Assembly (NCBI RefSeq): GCF_026262645.1
Contig: NZ_SHNO01000001.1
Coordinates: 2,356,001 to 2,420,000 of the forward strand
DNA: 64,000 bases
Direction: 5' to 3'
Source: Candidatus Marimicrobium litorale
GTDB lineage: Bacteria; Pseudomonadota; Gammaproteobacteria; Pseudomonadales; Halieaceae
The translations under genes were made by a program, and so were the position numbers. The first letter of the stretch is position 1. Each line of letters opens with the position of its first letter. Positions 1-8,736 of this stretch are shown one piece after another. A model generated the notes under the pieces. That model had not been told where the DNA came from. It worked only from the letters and a program-made list of their open reading frames with translations, and made no database searches.

Positions 1-34
1 CATTCGCTCAGGCTCGCAGATGAAGGAGACAATA

Positions 35-1153
35 ATGACACTCGATTCAGCGACTTACTCTCTCGGTGCTATTTCTGCCGACTCGCATATCTCTGAAACA
101 GAGGACTGCTTTCGTGATATCGACCCTGCTTTTGAGGACAAGCGCCCACGAGCGATATTTGACGAGGAACGCGGTGCCATTCTGGAAATATCAGATCTGG
201 ATATCAAGGTACCCATGGGACTGATCTGTACTGCAGGGCGCGCACCGGAGCGTTTCTCTGACCCGGTCGACTGGGCAGAATTGCATCCGGCGGGTCATGA
301 TCCAAAGGCGCGCCTTGCCATACAAGACGAAGAAGGCATATCTGCAGAAGTACTCTACCCCAGCCTCGGTATGGTGTTGTGCAACCACCCGGATATCAAC
401 TACAAGAAAGCCTGCTTTGACGCCTATAATCGATGGCTGGGTGCGTTCTGCGATACCGACAGCAATCGCCTCATCGGCATACCCATTCTGTCCATGCGTT
501 CACCCGCCGAGGCGATAACAGAACTTGCATCGGCGCATGCAATGGGCTTTCGCGGCGTTATGCTGCCGGGTCACCCCGAACTGGAAGATTACGATCACCC
601 ATGTTATGACGAGTTCTGGCGTCTGTGTGTCGATCTGGGTATGCCCGTCAGCTTTCATATCTTGACGACAAAAGATGGCATCATGGAACGCGTGCGCGGC
701 TCGAGACTCGTACAACAGATTGTTACAGTGCGGGGCCTGCAAAACATTATCATGATGATGATTCTCGGCGGGGTTTTTGATAGGCACCCCGCGCTGCAAG
801 TGGTGTGCGTGGAATCCGATGCAGGCTGGGTGCCACACTTCAAGTTTCGTATGGATCATGCGTATGAACGGCACCGCTTTCACATGCAATCACAAGCGTT
901 ACAGGAAATGCCGAGCACTTATTTTGACAGCAATATCTACGTCACTTTTCAAGACGATTACAGCGTCAAGCAAGTCAAGGGTGGGCTCAATCTGGACCGC
1001 GTCATGTGGGCAACAGATTTCCCTCACAGTGATGGCACTTATCCAGAATCACGACAGGTCATGGCTAGCGTAACTGAAGGTATGACAACGAAAGAACAAG
1101 CCGCGCTGTTGTGCAACAATGCGGCACAACTTTATGGAATTGAGATGCTATAA
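35..1153 (+). CDS. Amidohydrolase family (Amidohydro_2) protein
   Basis: A predicted metal-dependent hydrolase or decarboxylase of the TIM-barrel Amidohydro_2 (PF04909, ACMSD-like) family, about 372 residues, which is normal length. Visible family marks are an N-terminal ADSHISE segment, an SFHIL segment in the middle, a conserved ESDAGWVPH and the C-terminal ATDFPHSDGTYP, whose Asp is the usual metal ligand. I chose the ATG at 35 because AAGGAG lies at 23-28; an in-frame ATG at 20 would add five residues. It is the first gene of an island with a Rieske oxygenase, a multidomain kinase/aldolase and an acyl-CoA synthetase, so a catabolic ring-cleavage or decarboxylation role is plausible. The substrate is unknown. 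The family call is firm. Confidence 0.85.
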   Translation: MTLDSATYSLGAISADSHISETEDCFRDIDPAFEDKRPRAIFDEERGAILEISDLDIKVPMGLICTAGRAPERFSDPVDWAELHPAGHDPKARLAIQDEEGISAEVLYPSLGMVLCNHPDINYKKACFDAYNRWLGAFCDTDSNRLIGIPILSMRSPAEAITELASAHAMGFRGVMLPGHPELEDYDHPCYDEFWRLCVDLGMPVSFHILTTKDGIMERVRGSRLVQQIVTVRGLQNIIMMMILGGVFDRHPALQVVCVESDAGWVPHFKFRMDHAYERHRFHMQSQALQEMPSTYFDSNIYVTFQDDYSVKQVKGGLNLDRVMWATDFPHSDGTYPESRQVMASVTEGMTTKEQAALLCNNAAQLYGIEML

Positions 1154-1358
1154 GAGGCCCCGAAGTATTGCTTTAACCTACTGCCCTTTGATGTCCGCGT
1201 GTGAAACGTGCGTGTGTTTCGAATCAACAACGCCACCAACCCGACTGCACGTAAAGCGATTTATCCGTGTGTGTATGCCGGACCGGCACCGCATCTCTCC
1301 TTAACGTCTGCCAGGTACTAGCAGCGCAAGACTCGTTACTTCTTGAGCTGCTTGTCGG

Positions 1359-2303
1359 TCACACGGGCTCAACGTAAAACTGCTGGTAGTACTTTCTTAT
1401 CTGGTGGATGGGGCCGTCACCGTCACACAGGACCGGGTTCTCGTGAAACTTTTTGTTTTCCCAGATAGGTACGTCCTGAGCATGTTGACGAGTAACCTCG
1501 CCAATAAACGCTTTGGCCAGTCCCTGCGTCGCCTCCAGTCCTTCTTCAAGAATCTTGAAACTGAAGCGCATAGTCGTCTCGTGATACTCGTGATCAACTG
1601 GCGTACCGGTGACGATAATGAGTGTTTCACCTATACCCTTGAACCTCGTAATACCAATACTTCCCCCATGGGACTCGATATTGACACTACCCTTGAGATC
1701 GCCCTCCCTCGTAGTAAACGTCAGACCCTGAAAGGCCCGCATAATGTGACCGTCAAAGGTAAACGTTTTTTCAGGTATATCAGGCGTGCCATGCACGAAG
1801 TGGAAGTGCGGTGAATCCACCACGTTCTCCGCCATTTCCTGCGGATGACTGCGCACTCGCGCAGTATGGTAAATCGGTTCCATCCAGCCTTCTGCGCACC
1901 AATCTTCGACTTTGGGCACATCCCACCTCGGCGCGTCACCGTGAGGGTGATGCCAGAGGAACACTATCCCATTTGCTTCACAGGTCGGATAGGCTTCAAC
2001 CTGGGCCTTGGCAGGAATTCGCTTCGCATAGGGAACATCAACACACTGGCCACTACCGTCAAACTTCCAGTGATGAAAGGGGCAGCGCAGGACATTGCCC
2101 TCCACCACGCCTCCAAAGCCAAAATGAGCGCCCAGGTGCGGACAATAAGGATCGACACCGTGGGCTTGACCATCTTCTGTACGAAACAGTACAAACTCTT
2201 TGCCAAGATACTGGACTGTCTTTACGTCGCCGACAGCAAGTTCCTTGGATTCGAGCATACGAAACCAACCGAACGGCAGGGGAAGAGGGATTCTCTCACT
2301 CAT
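1359..2303 (-). CDS. Rieske [2Fe-2S] oxygenase, KshA/DAF-36-like
   Basis: A probable oxygenase component of a Rieske non-heme iron monooxygenase. The N-terminal Rieske domain has CPHLGAH followed about 20 residues later by CPFHHW, giving the two Cys and two His of the cluster. The catalytic domain has NVVDSPHFHFVHG, the Asp/His iron-binding stretch typical of 3-ketosteroid 9-alpha-hydroxylase (KshA) and cholesterol 7-desaturase relatives. I placed the start at the ATG at 2301-2303 because family members begin just before a PLPFGWF-type segment; the reading frame is open further upstream to 2405, but that extension looks like non-coding sequence. It is divergent from the large fusion gene at 2484, so the 180-bp gap may hold a shared promoter. 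A steroid or terpenoid substrate is only an inference. Confidence 0.85.
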   Translation of the reverse strand: MSERIPLPLPFGWFRMLESKELAVGDVKTVQYLGKEFVLFRTEDGQAHGVDPYCPHLGAHFGFGGVVEGNVLRCPFHHWKFDGSGQCVDVPYAKRIPAKAQVEAYPTCEANGIVFLWHHPHGDAPRWDVPKVEDWCAEGWMEPIYHTARVRSHPQEMAENVVDSPHFHFVHGTPDIPEKTFTFDGHIMRAFQGLTFTTREGDLKGSVNIESHGGSIGITRFKGIGETLIIVTGTPVDHEYHETTMRFSFKILEEGLEATQGLAKAFIGEVTRQHAQDVPIWENKKFHENPVLCDGDGPIHQIRKYYQQFYVEPV

Positions 2304-2483
2304 AAAAAGGATGACCTTCAGAACACGCGGTATACTGCGCCGATGCGTGTGTGCACACAGGATCAATCTGATCGAAGTATAGCCCAGTTTTTTTAGGCTG
2401 GCCATGGTTTATAAGACAGGTGCCTGATGATAATATTTTACCGTGCTCAGCTGTATTTTCGCTACTTTTTAAGGATGTAACCA

Positions 2484-5400
2484 ATGGACAAGCCATGGTT
2501 GATGGGCATTGATCTCGGCGGTAGCGGAGCGCGGTGCGTGCTGCTAAACAGTGCATCCGGGGCGCTGCACAGCGCCTTCGGGGCATGGCAATTTCCACCG
2601 CAGGAAGGCACTTTTGGCACCGGTTACACCGTCGATCTGGAAGACGTATGGCATATCGTTGGTAATGCCTGCCGGGGTGCACTGAAGAAAGCGGCGATCA
2701 ATCCTGCTGCTGTCGCCTCGGTTGCGGTAGCGGCGATGCGCTTTAGCACCGTCGTTCTGGACAGAGATGGACAAGCCATACTCTCTATGGACAACCGCGA
2801 CGCAAGGGCTGCTGGGGAATACTTCGACGTCGCGGATAAACTGGGGCAGGAGTTACTTGAGGGGACCGGCTGCTGGCCACTGCCTCTGCACGCGTCTGCA
2901 AGGCTTCTGTGGCTGCGCAACCAGTCCGCTGAGAAGTTCAACCGTGTGGCGGATCTCTCAGGGCTCGGTGAATGGCTCAATTACCGCCTCTGCGGCGCCC
3001 GGGCGCTGGATGCCACCAGCGCCAGCGCTACGGGCCTTTTTTCTCTGGCAAAACGGGAATGGTACTGGCAGGCAATTGACGCACTGCAACTTCCCCACGG
3101 TATGTTCCCTCCGGTATTACCCGCCGGCTCACCGCTCGGCATACTCTCGGATAACGCGGCGACGCATCTGGGCCTGCCACCCGGCGTTGTGTTGGGTTTA
3201 GGGGGCGGTGATACGCAATGCAGCCTGCTGGGCGCTGGCGTAATAAACGCGGGTCAAAGTGCCGTCGTTGCGGGCACCACCGCACCCGTGCAGTCGGTAC
3301 TCGCGTCTCCGGCTTTTGATTCAGCCGGCAAATCTATGGGGACATATCACATTCTCCCCGGACGCTGGATTCTCGAAAGCAATGGCGGCGGCATGGGACT
3401 TTCGGTTAGTCTCCTCGCAAAAATATTGTTTGCCGATGCGCCGCAGCCCGAATTGCGGCTACTGGCCGAGGCGGCTCTATCCGAGCCCGGCGCGGCCGGC
3501 ATGTTGTCAACTCTGGGCGCCGAGGTGATAGACATGCAGTCCCCGGGCATGCCTATCGGGCAACTGACCCTAAGCCACATGTCTTGCATGAACGACGCCT
3601 ACCCACGACGTCACCTCGCTCGCGCTTTGATCGAGGGCTGCGCCTGTAGCGTCCGAGCTAACCTCGATCAACTTCAGTCTGTGTTGGGTCGGCCCGTCAG
3701 TACCGATAACTTGACATTGTGCGGTGGCTTATCACGCAGCGATGTGTTTGCACAGATTCTCGCCAACATTACAGATCGTCAGGTCGATGTGCCCCGCACC
3801 CACCAGACCGCTGCCCTCGGTGCTGCTCTTTGTGCCGGCGTGGCGAGCAATCATTTCAGCGATCTTGAGCACGCCCCCTCAGATCTATGCAGCATCCGCA
3901 AACAGTTTCAACCAGACAGATCCCTGGGGGAAGTAAACGGTCAGCTGTACAGTAGCTGGTCGCGCTACCAAAAGGCATCCAATGCCCACACCACTGACTT
4001 GGCCATTGAACACCTCGTACCTCGCGTACTGAAAGAGACGGGGAGTACCACTGATCTCTCAAGCATTCCTGAGGGTATCTCGGCGCTGGTATCCGCGACT
4101 TTCGACGAGGACTCGCTAAAAAAACTACGGCAATACGTTGATGTGCAGTATGCGAGTTTCCGAGAGGTCAAACGCATGCTTACCGGTGCCGACCTCATCA
4201 AGGCCCTCGCCGGCAAACAGATCTTTGTAACTGAAATAGACATTCTCAATGCCGCCGCGCTGAACAAACTACCTGATCTGAGAGTAGTAGCAGCCTGTCG
4301 CGGTGATGCGGTAAATGTCGACGTAGAAGCATGCACTGCATTTGGTATTCCAGTAATTTTTGCACCGGGCCGCAACGCGGCGGCGGTGGCTGATCTGGCA
4401 GTTGCCTTTATGATAAACCTAGCACGCAAGCTCCCCGCCGCGTCTCAGTTTCTGCAGCAGGAAGACTGTACGGCCGGTAACATGGGCAAGATGGGGCAGG
4501 CCTTCAGTCAGTTTCAGGGTCACGAAATGTGGCACAAAAGCATCGGGCTTGTGGGACTAGGCGCCGTGGGTCGCGCGGTCGCGCAACGCCTCGCAGGGTT
4601 CGAGGTTGAAATACTCGTCGCCGACCCATTCATTACGCCGGAACAAGCCGCACTGGCTGGCTGCCGCCTGACAGACCTGAACACGTTACTGCAACGCAGC
4701 GATTTTGTGAGCCTGCACGCCGCGGTCACGTCAGAGAACAAAGCCATGATCGGTGAAGCCCAATTTTCGCAGATGAAGCCAGGGGCATTTTTTATCAACA
4801 CAGCCCGTGCAGCATTGATTGATGAACAGGCTCTCGTAGATGCGCTGGAGAACGGCAGCATCGCTGGAGCCGGGCTGGATACCTTCGCCGAGGAGCCTCC
4901 TGGTTTCGATCACCCCCTGGTGCAGCATCCCAGCGTAATGTGTACCCCCCACTCTGCGGGGAATACAGAAGAGGTTGCGCATCACCAGGGCGAAAGCGTC
5001 TCTGCTGCGCTTCTGCAACTACTTAAGGGAGAAAAGCCACACAACGTCCTTAACCCGGAAGTACTCGACCGATTTGACTGGCATGGGGAAAAACCTGAAC
5101 CCGACGACACCGAGATAGCACGGCTCAGTCGCAACAGCGGACCAGCGGTGTCCGACCTGCAACGTGACGCCAACACCGCGAGGACAGAAACCCGGCAGCA
5201 ACAACCCGCCGCAACAGCGGCCGGCATTGCAGCCCCTATCGAAATCGTGAACAAGATGCGAGCCATTCTCGACAGCTTCTGCGCCGGCATGACAGCTGAT
5301 ACGTCTCTAAATGACTTCAGCACCGACCTGGACGTTACCCTGCATTTCAAGGCTTATGACCTCAACCTGGAGTTTTATCTTACTCTCAAACAAGGCGCAG

Positions 5401-6320
5401 TATTGAGCGCGATGGGGGCGCCGGAAAAGCCTGCTGAGGTGCAGTTGCAGATGCGGGGCGAAATCATAGACGGCATGTTCAACGGTACCATTGACGCTAT
5501 GGAGTGCGCCATGAACGGAGAACTATCTTTTCTAGGCGATGCGGCCAAGGCAATGACGCTGCAGGAAATACAGCATGATATGGAGCGCCTGTACAAGATT
5601 GCCCGGAATGAGGTGGGAGATCCCGGAGACCTCGCCGCAATACCCCGATCGGGGCCTGCAGACCAGGTCGATTTAAAATCAGGGCCCAGCGACCTCCGTG
5701 AAGACCTCGTGGCTACGATGCGAGAGCTTTTCGAGTCACAGGTCATTACAGCGACTGGCGGCAACGTGAGCGTTAGGATTCCCGATACAGAGGGCGAGAT
5801 ATGGATTTCTCCCAGCCGCGTATTCAAAGGCGACCTGAACGCCGACATGATGGTGCGCATCAATCTCGATGGCGAAACAATGGTCCCGGGTGCGCGCTCA
5901 CCTTCTAGCGAGTGGTGCATGCATGCCCGTATTCTGGCCAGCAAGCCCGAGGCGACCGCCGTTATTCACGCCCATGCACCCAACGCGACAATTCTTGCCA
6001 ATTCAGGGCTACCCTTTCTTCCCATTTCTACCGAGGCAGCATTTTTTGGCAATATTCCCCGAGTGCCTTTCCTGATGCCCGGGACAGAAGAGCTTGCCGA
6101 GGCCGTGGCCGCAGCTATGCAGGATGAATGGGCCGCCCTGTTGATCAATCACGGCATCATCGTGGCGGGACGTAGCCTGCGTCGCGCGGCTGACCTGGTT
6201 GAGATCATCGAACGCTCCGCGCAAGTCATGTTGGGCTGCTATGCTGTTGGCAAAGAGCCTCCGGTGCTGCCCCCGGATGCCGCAGAGTACTTCAGGAAAA
6301 TGGGTGACATTGTCGCCTGA
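2484..6320 (+). CDS. Four-module fusion: FGGY kinase / D-2-hydroxyacid dehydrogenase / SCP2 / class II aldolase
   Basis: A single 1278-residue reading frame with four recognisable parts. Residues 1-500 are an FGGY carbohydrate kinase with GIDLGGSGAR at the start, GLGGGDTQ in the middle and LCGGLSRSD plus QTAALGAAL near the end; it looks most like the LsrK-type clade. Residues 510-870 are a D-isomer 2-hydroxyacid dehydrogenase with GLVGLGAVG (688-696) and catalytic-type R775, E804 and H823. Residues 920-1042 resemble an SCP2 sterol-carrier domain. Residues 1066-1278 are a class II aldolase/adducin domain with E1143, H1162, H1164 and H1223, the usual acid and zinc ligands. All key residues are present, so each enzyme may be active. 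The start at 2484 follows a GGAT at 2474-2477. Kinase plus aldolase suggests phosphorylation then cleavage of a ketose-like substrate; the SCP2 module suggests a hydrophobic ligand. The substrate is unknown. Confidence 0.88.
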   Translation: MDKPWLMGIDLGGSGARCVLLNSASGALHSAFGAWQFPPQEGTFGTGYTVDLEDVWHIVGNACRGALKKAAINPAAVASVAVAAMRFSTVVLDRDGQAILSMDNRDARAAGEYFDVADKLGQELLEGTGCWPLPLHASARLLWLRNQSAEKFNRVADLSGLGEWLNYRLCGARALDATSASATGLFSLAKREWYWQAIDALQLPHGMFPPVLPAGSPLGILSDNAATHLGLPPGVVLGLGGGDTQCSLLGAGVINAGQSAVVAGTTAPVQSVLASPAFDSAGKSMGTYHILPGRWILESNGGGMGLSVSLLAKILFADAPQPELRLLAEAALSEPGAAGMLSTLGAEVIDMQSPGMPIGQLTLSHMSCMNDAYPRRHLARALIEGCACSVRANLDQLQSVLGRPVSTDNLTLCGGLSRSDVFAQILANITDRQVDVPRTHQTAALGAALCAGVASNHFSDLEHAPSDLCSIRKQFQPDRSLGEVNGQLYSSWSRYQKASNAHTTDLAIEHLVPRVLKETGSTTDLSSIPEGISALVSATFDEDSLKKLRQYVDVQYASFREVKRMLTGADLIKALAGKQIFVTEIDILNAAALNKLPDLRVVAACRGDAVNVDVEACTAFGIPVIFAPGRNAAAVADLAVAFMINLARKLPAASQFLQQEDCTAGNMGKMGQAFSQFQGHEMWHKSIGLVGLGAVGRAVAQRLAGFEVEILVADPFITPEQAALAGCRLTDLNTLLQRSDFVSLHAAVTSENKAMIGEAQFSQMKPGAFFINTARAALIDEQALVDALENGSIAGAGLDTFAEEPPGFDHPLVQHPSVMCTPHSAGNTEEVAHHQGESVSAALLQLLKGEKPHNVLNPEVLDRFDWHGEKPEPDDTEIARLSRNSGPAVSDLQRDANTARTETRQQQPAATAAGIAAPIEIVNKMRAILDSFCAGMTADTSLNDFSTDLDVTLHFKAYDLNLEFYLTLKQGAVLSAMGAPEKPAEVQLQMRGEIIDGMFNGTIDAMECAMNGELSFLGDAAKAMTLQEIQHDMERLYKIARNEVGDPGDLAAIPRSGPADQVDLKSGPSDLREDLVATMRELFESQVITATGGNVSVRIPDTEGEIWISPSRVFKGDLNADMMVRINLDGETMVPGARSPSSEWCMHARILASKPEATAVIHAHAPNATILANSGLPFLPISTEAAFFGNIPRVPFLMPGTEELAEAVAAAMQDEWAALLINHGIIVAGRSLRRAADLVEIIERSAQVMLGCYAVGKEPPVLPPDAAEYFRKMGDIVA

Positions 6321-6539
6321 CTCACATCTCTCCGCGCGCAATCGCTACGCAAAAGGAGATCAAGTCGGAGTAACAGCGCAGCGGCGCCTGCCTGACAAAA
6401 ACCGAGGTCGGCACAATCCACCGGCACAGCCGGCTGATATGTGTCAATGAACTCGACGAACACCGGATCAAACGCTAACGATACCAAGCGATTCCATCTT
6501 TCTGGTAGTCGCTAAGACATGAATCGAGGAGACAATCGC

Positions 6540-8225
6540 ATGCGCTCGGCAGACGAAATTGAAGAGGAGTTGGTGAGCCCGGAGGGGGCATTTGAAATCG
6601 TAAGAGAAGACGTTCTCGGTGAATCTATGGAAGTGTTTAAAAACCGTGACCGCTCTTTGAGACAGATTGTAGAAAACTCCGTTCATCACGGGGACAACGA
6701 ATATATTGTCTGCGAGCAACAGCGTATCAGCTTTCGCGAACATCTGGCGCGAGTCAGCGCGATCGCACACAACCTGCGCCGCGACTACGGTGTAAAACCC
6801 GGCGACAGGGTCGCAATCCTTGCGGATAACCATCCCCAGTGGATTATGATGTTTTGGGCAACCGTTAGCATCGGTGGAATTTGCACAGGTTTAAATGGCT
6901 GGTGGAACCGGGAAGCAATACTCATCGCGCTGGAGGACGCGGAACCAAAACTGCTGGTAGCTGACCGCAAGCGCCTCTCGCGTATTGCGAGTGATACGCT
7001 GACATGCCCCATTATCTGTATCGAGGAAAATTTTTCGCAGTTGGAACAGGGCTGGGATGCAGATGAGGAGTCTCCGGCGCTGCCCGATTGCGATATCGCC
7101 GAAGATGACGCGGCACTGATCCTTTACACCAGCGGCACCACCGGGCGCGCCAAAGGCGTATTGTTAAGTCACCGTAATCTGGTGACATTCCTCGCTTCTG
7201 CCGTATTCAGCGGCTTCCGCATGATGATAATGGAAGGAGAAGCGGGTCATACGGAAAACGACGACTCCCGGCCAAACTGTGGCCTGTTTTCAGCGCCTCT
7301 GTTTCACCTTTCCGGCCTGTTCACAGGAGTGATTACCAGCCTCGCAGTGGGTATGAAAAGCGTTTGGACACTGGGCCAGTTCGAGGCCGAAAAAGTGCTC
7401 CAGCTGATCGAAACGGAAAAAGTCACCACCTGGCCTTCACTGGGCAGCATGGCTGCGCGGGTAATGAATCATCCTGACTTTGATAGTTACAACCTCAGCA
7501 GTGTCAGCCGTCTTGGATCAGGTGGAGCGCCCACCAGCCGAGCGACGCAGGAGCGGATGACGCGCGCCTTCCGCGGCACCGGAGGTCGCATGGCACTGGG
7601 CTACGGACTAACCGAGTCGTCCGGCGTGGGCACGCATAACTGGGGCGACCTGCTTCAAGCACACCCCAACTCCGTTGGCCGCGTATTCCCCAGCACAGAA
7701 ATCAGCATTCGCGATGAGGAAAACCGCGAACTCCCGCCCGGGCAACAAGGCGAAATATGTATTCGAGGCAGCTGCGTGATGCTGGGTTACTGGCGTAACC
7801 CCGAGGCAACGGACGCGGCAATTGCGCCTGGACGCTGGCTTCGTACGGGTGATATGGGGTATTTTGATGACGAGCTCCTCTACATCAATACTCGCGCCAG
7901 GGATCTCATCTTATGCAACGCAGAAAATATCTACCCAGTAGAGGTAGAACACTGTATCGAGCTTCACCCGGACATCTTGGAAGCAGCTGTTATCGGTATT
8001 CCGCATCCTGACAGGGGACAAGATGTGAAGGCCATCGTGGTAGTAGCCGATGGCGGTAAACCCAGTACCGAGCAGCTAGCCGCTTTCTGTCGCGAGAGGC
8101 TTGCAGCGTTCAAAGTGCCAAGCCAATGGGTAATTTACCCACAACCTCTGCCGCGCAACGCTGCGGGGAAAATTATGAAGAATGTTTTGGCAGGAGAAGC
8201 CGAACCCGGACTAGCGGAGGAATAG
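6540..8225 (+). CDS. AMP-forming acyl-CoA synthetase (FadD/ligase family)
   Basis: An ANL-superfamily enzyme that would activate a carboxylic acid to its CoA thioester through an acyl-adenylate. The P-loop LYTSGTTGRAKG lies near residue 197, the GYGLTESSG motif follows in the A4/A5 region, and the C-terminal half has RTGDMGYFDD and a final PRNAAGKIMK with the catalytic Lys. About 561 residues is normal. The ATG at 6540 is preferred because GAGGAGA lies at 6525-6531; an ATG at 6519 has no such site. It follows the multidomain fusion on the same strand after 219 bp and probably acts in the same catabolic locus. Acid specificity (fatty, aromatic or steroid side-chain) cannot be read from sequence. 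Confidence 0.9.
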   Translation: MRSADEIEEELVSPEGAFEIVREDVLGESMEVFKNRDRSLRQIVENSVHHGDNEYIVCEQQRISFREHLARVSAIAHNLRRDYGVKPGDRVAILADNHPQWIMMFWATVSIGGICTGLNGWWNREAILIALEDAEPKLLVADRKRLSRIASDTLTCPIICIEENFSQLEQGWDADEESPALPDCDIAEDDAALILYTSGTTGRAKGVLLSHRNLVTFLASAVFSGFRMMIMEGEAGHTENDDSRPNCGLFSAPLFHLSGLFTGVITSLAVGMKSVWTLGQFEAEKVLQLIETEKVTTWPSLGSMAARVMNHPDFDSYNLSSVSRLGSGGAPTSRATQERMTRAFRGTGGRMALGYGLTESSGVGTHNWGDLLQAHPNSVGRVFPSTEISIRDEENRELPPGQQGEICIRGSCVMLGYWRNPEATDAAIAPGRWLRTGDMGYFDDELLYINTRARDLILCNAENIYPVEVEHCIELHPDILEAAVIGIPHPDRGQDVKAIVVVADGGKPSTEQLAAFCRERLAAFKVPSQWVIYPQPLPRNAAGKIMKNVLAGEAEPGLAEE

Positions 8226-8320
8226 GCGTCGGTGCAATCGGAATTTTGGAGGGTAGGAGGCTCCCCCATCCAGCGGATGAGTGACGTCGATACTGTTAAC
8301 GATCCGATCGGAGGTAGAGT

Positions 8321-8461
8321 CTAACCTGCGATACTCTTCTGCAACACCAGCTGCTTATTGTGCAAGTGTCTATGAAGTGACCGAATGAAAATCAAAGCCC
8401 CGGGTACAAAAAAGAAAAGGACTAAGAAGAACAGCGCGAATTCCAGAACCATAGCAATCAT
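8321..8461 (-). CDS. Predicted 46-residue single-pass membrane protein
   Basis: A short reading frame of 46 codons whose product begins MIAMVLEF and has one strongly hydrophobic segment of about 22 residues rich in Phe and Leu, followed by a basic tail (RSLHRHLHNK). This is the pattern of a small inner-membrane protein with a cytoplasmic C-terminus. A weak purine-rich AAGAGA lies about 8 bases before the ATG. It sits in an otherwise gene-free gap and follows the SGNH hydrolase gene on the same strand after 275 bp. I do not recognise the family. An overlapping reading frame on the other strand (from 8385) is Lys-rich and less convincing. Confidence 0.45.
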   Translation of the reverse strand: MIAMVLEFALFFLVLFFFVPGALIFIRSLHRHLHNKQLVLQKSIAG

Positions 8462-8736
8462 ATGCTTGTCTCTTACGCGTTACCGGGATATCACGCACAA
8501 TCATCCTTATCAGGCGTTCACTACTGAGTGTTGAAATCCTGACCTGGCTGTCGGCGCCCCCGTTTTTAGTTTATCGTGCCCCATGTCTGCCCTCTCCGCC
8601 CTTTGAGTTGCGGAGAACAACAGACGCATACAGCCTCCCTGGCCGCTGTGCGTATCGTCCATGTGCTGATTCTAAGTAAAAAATCATATTGTCTCACCGA
8701 AGAATACCCAGTCAAATTACCAATCTACTCAAGCGG

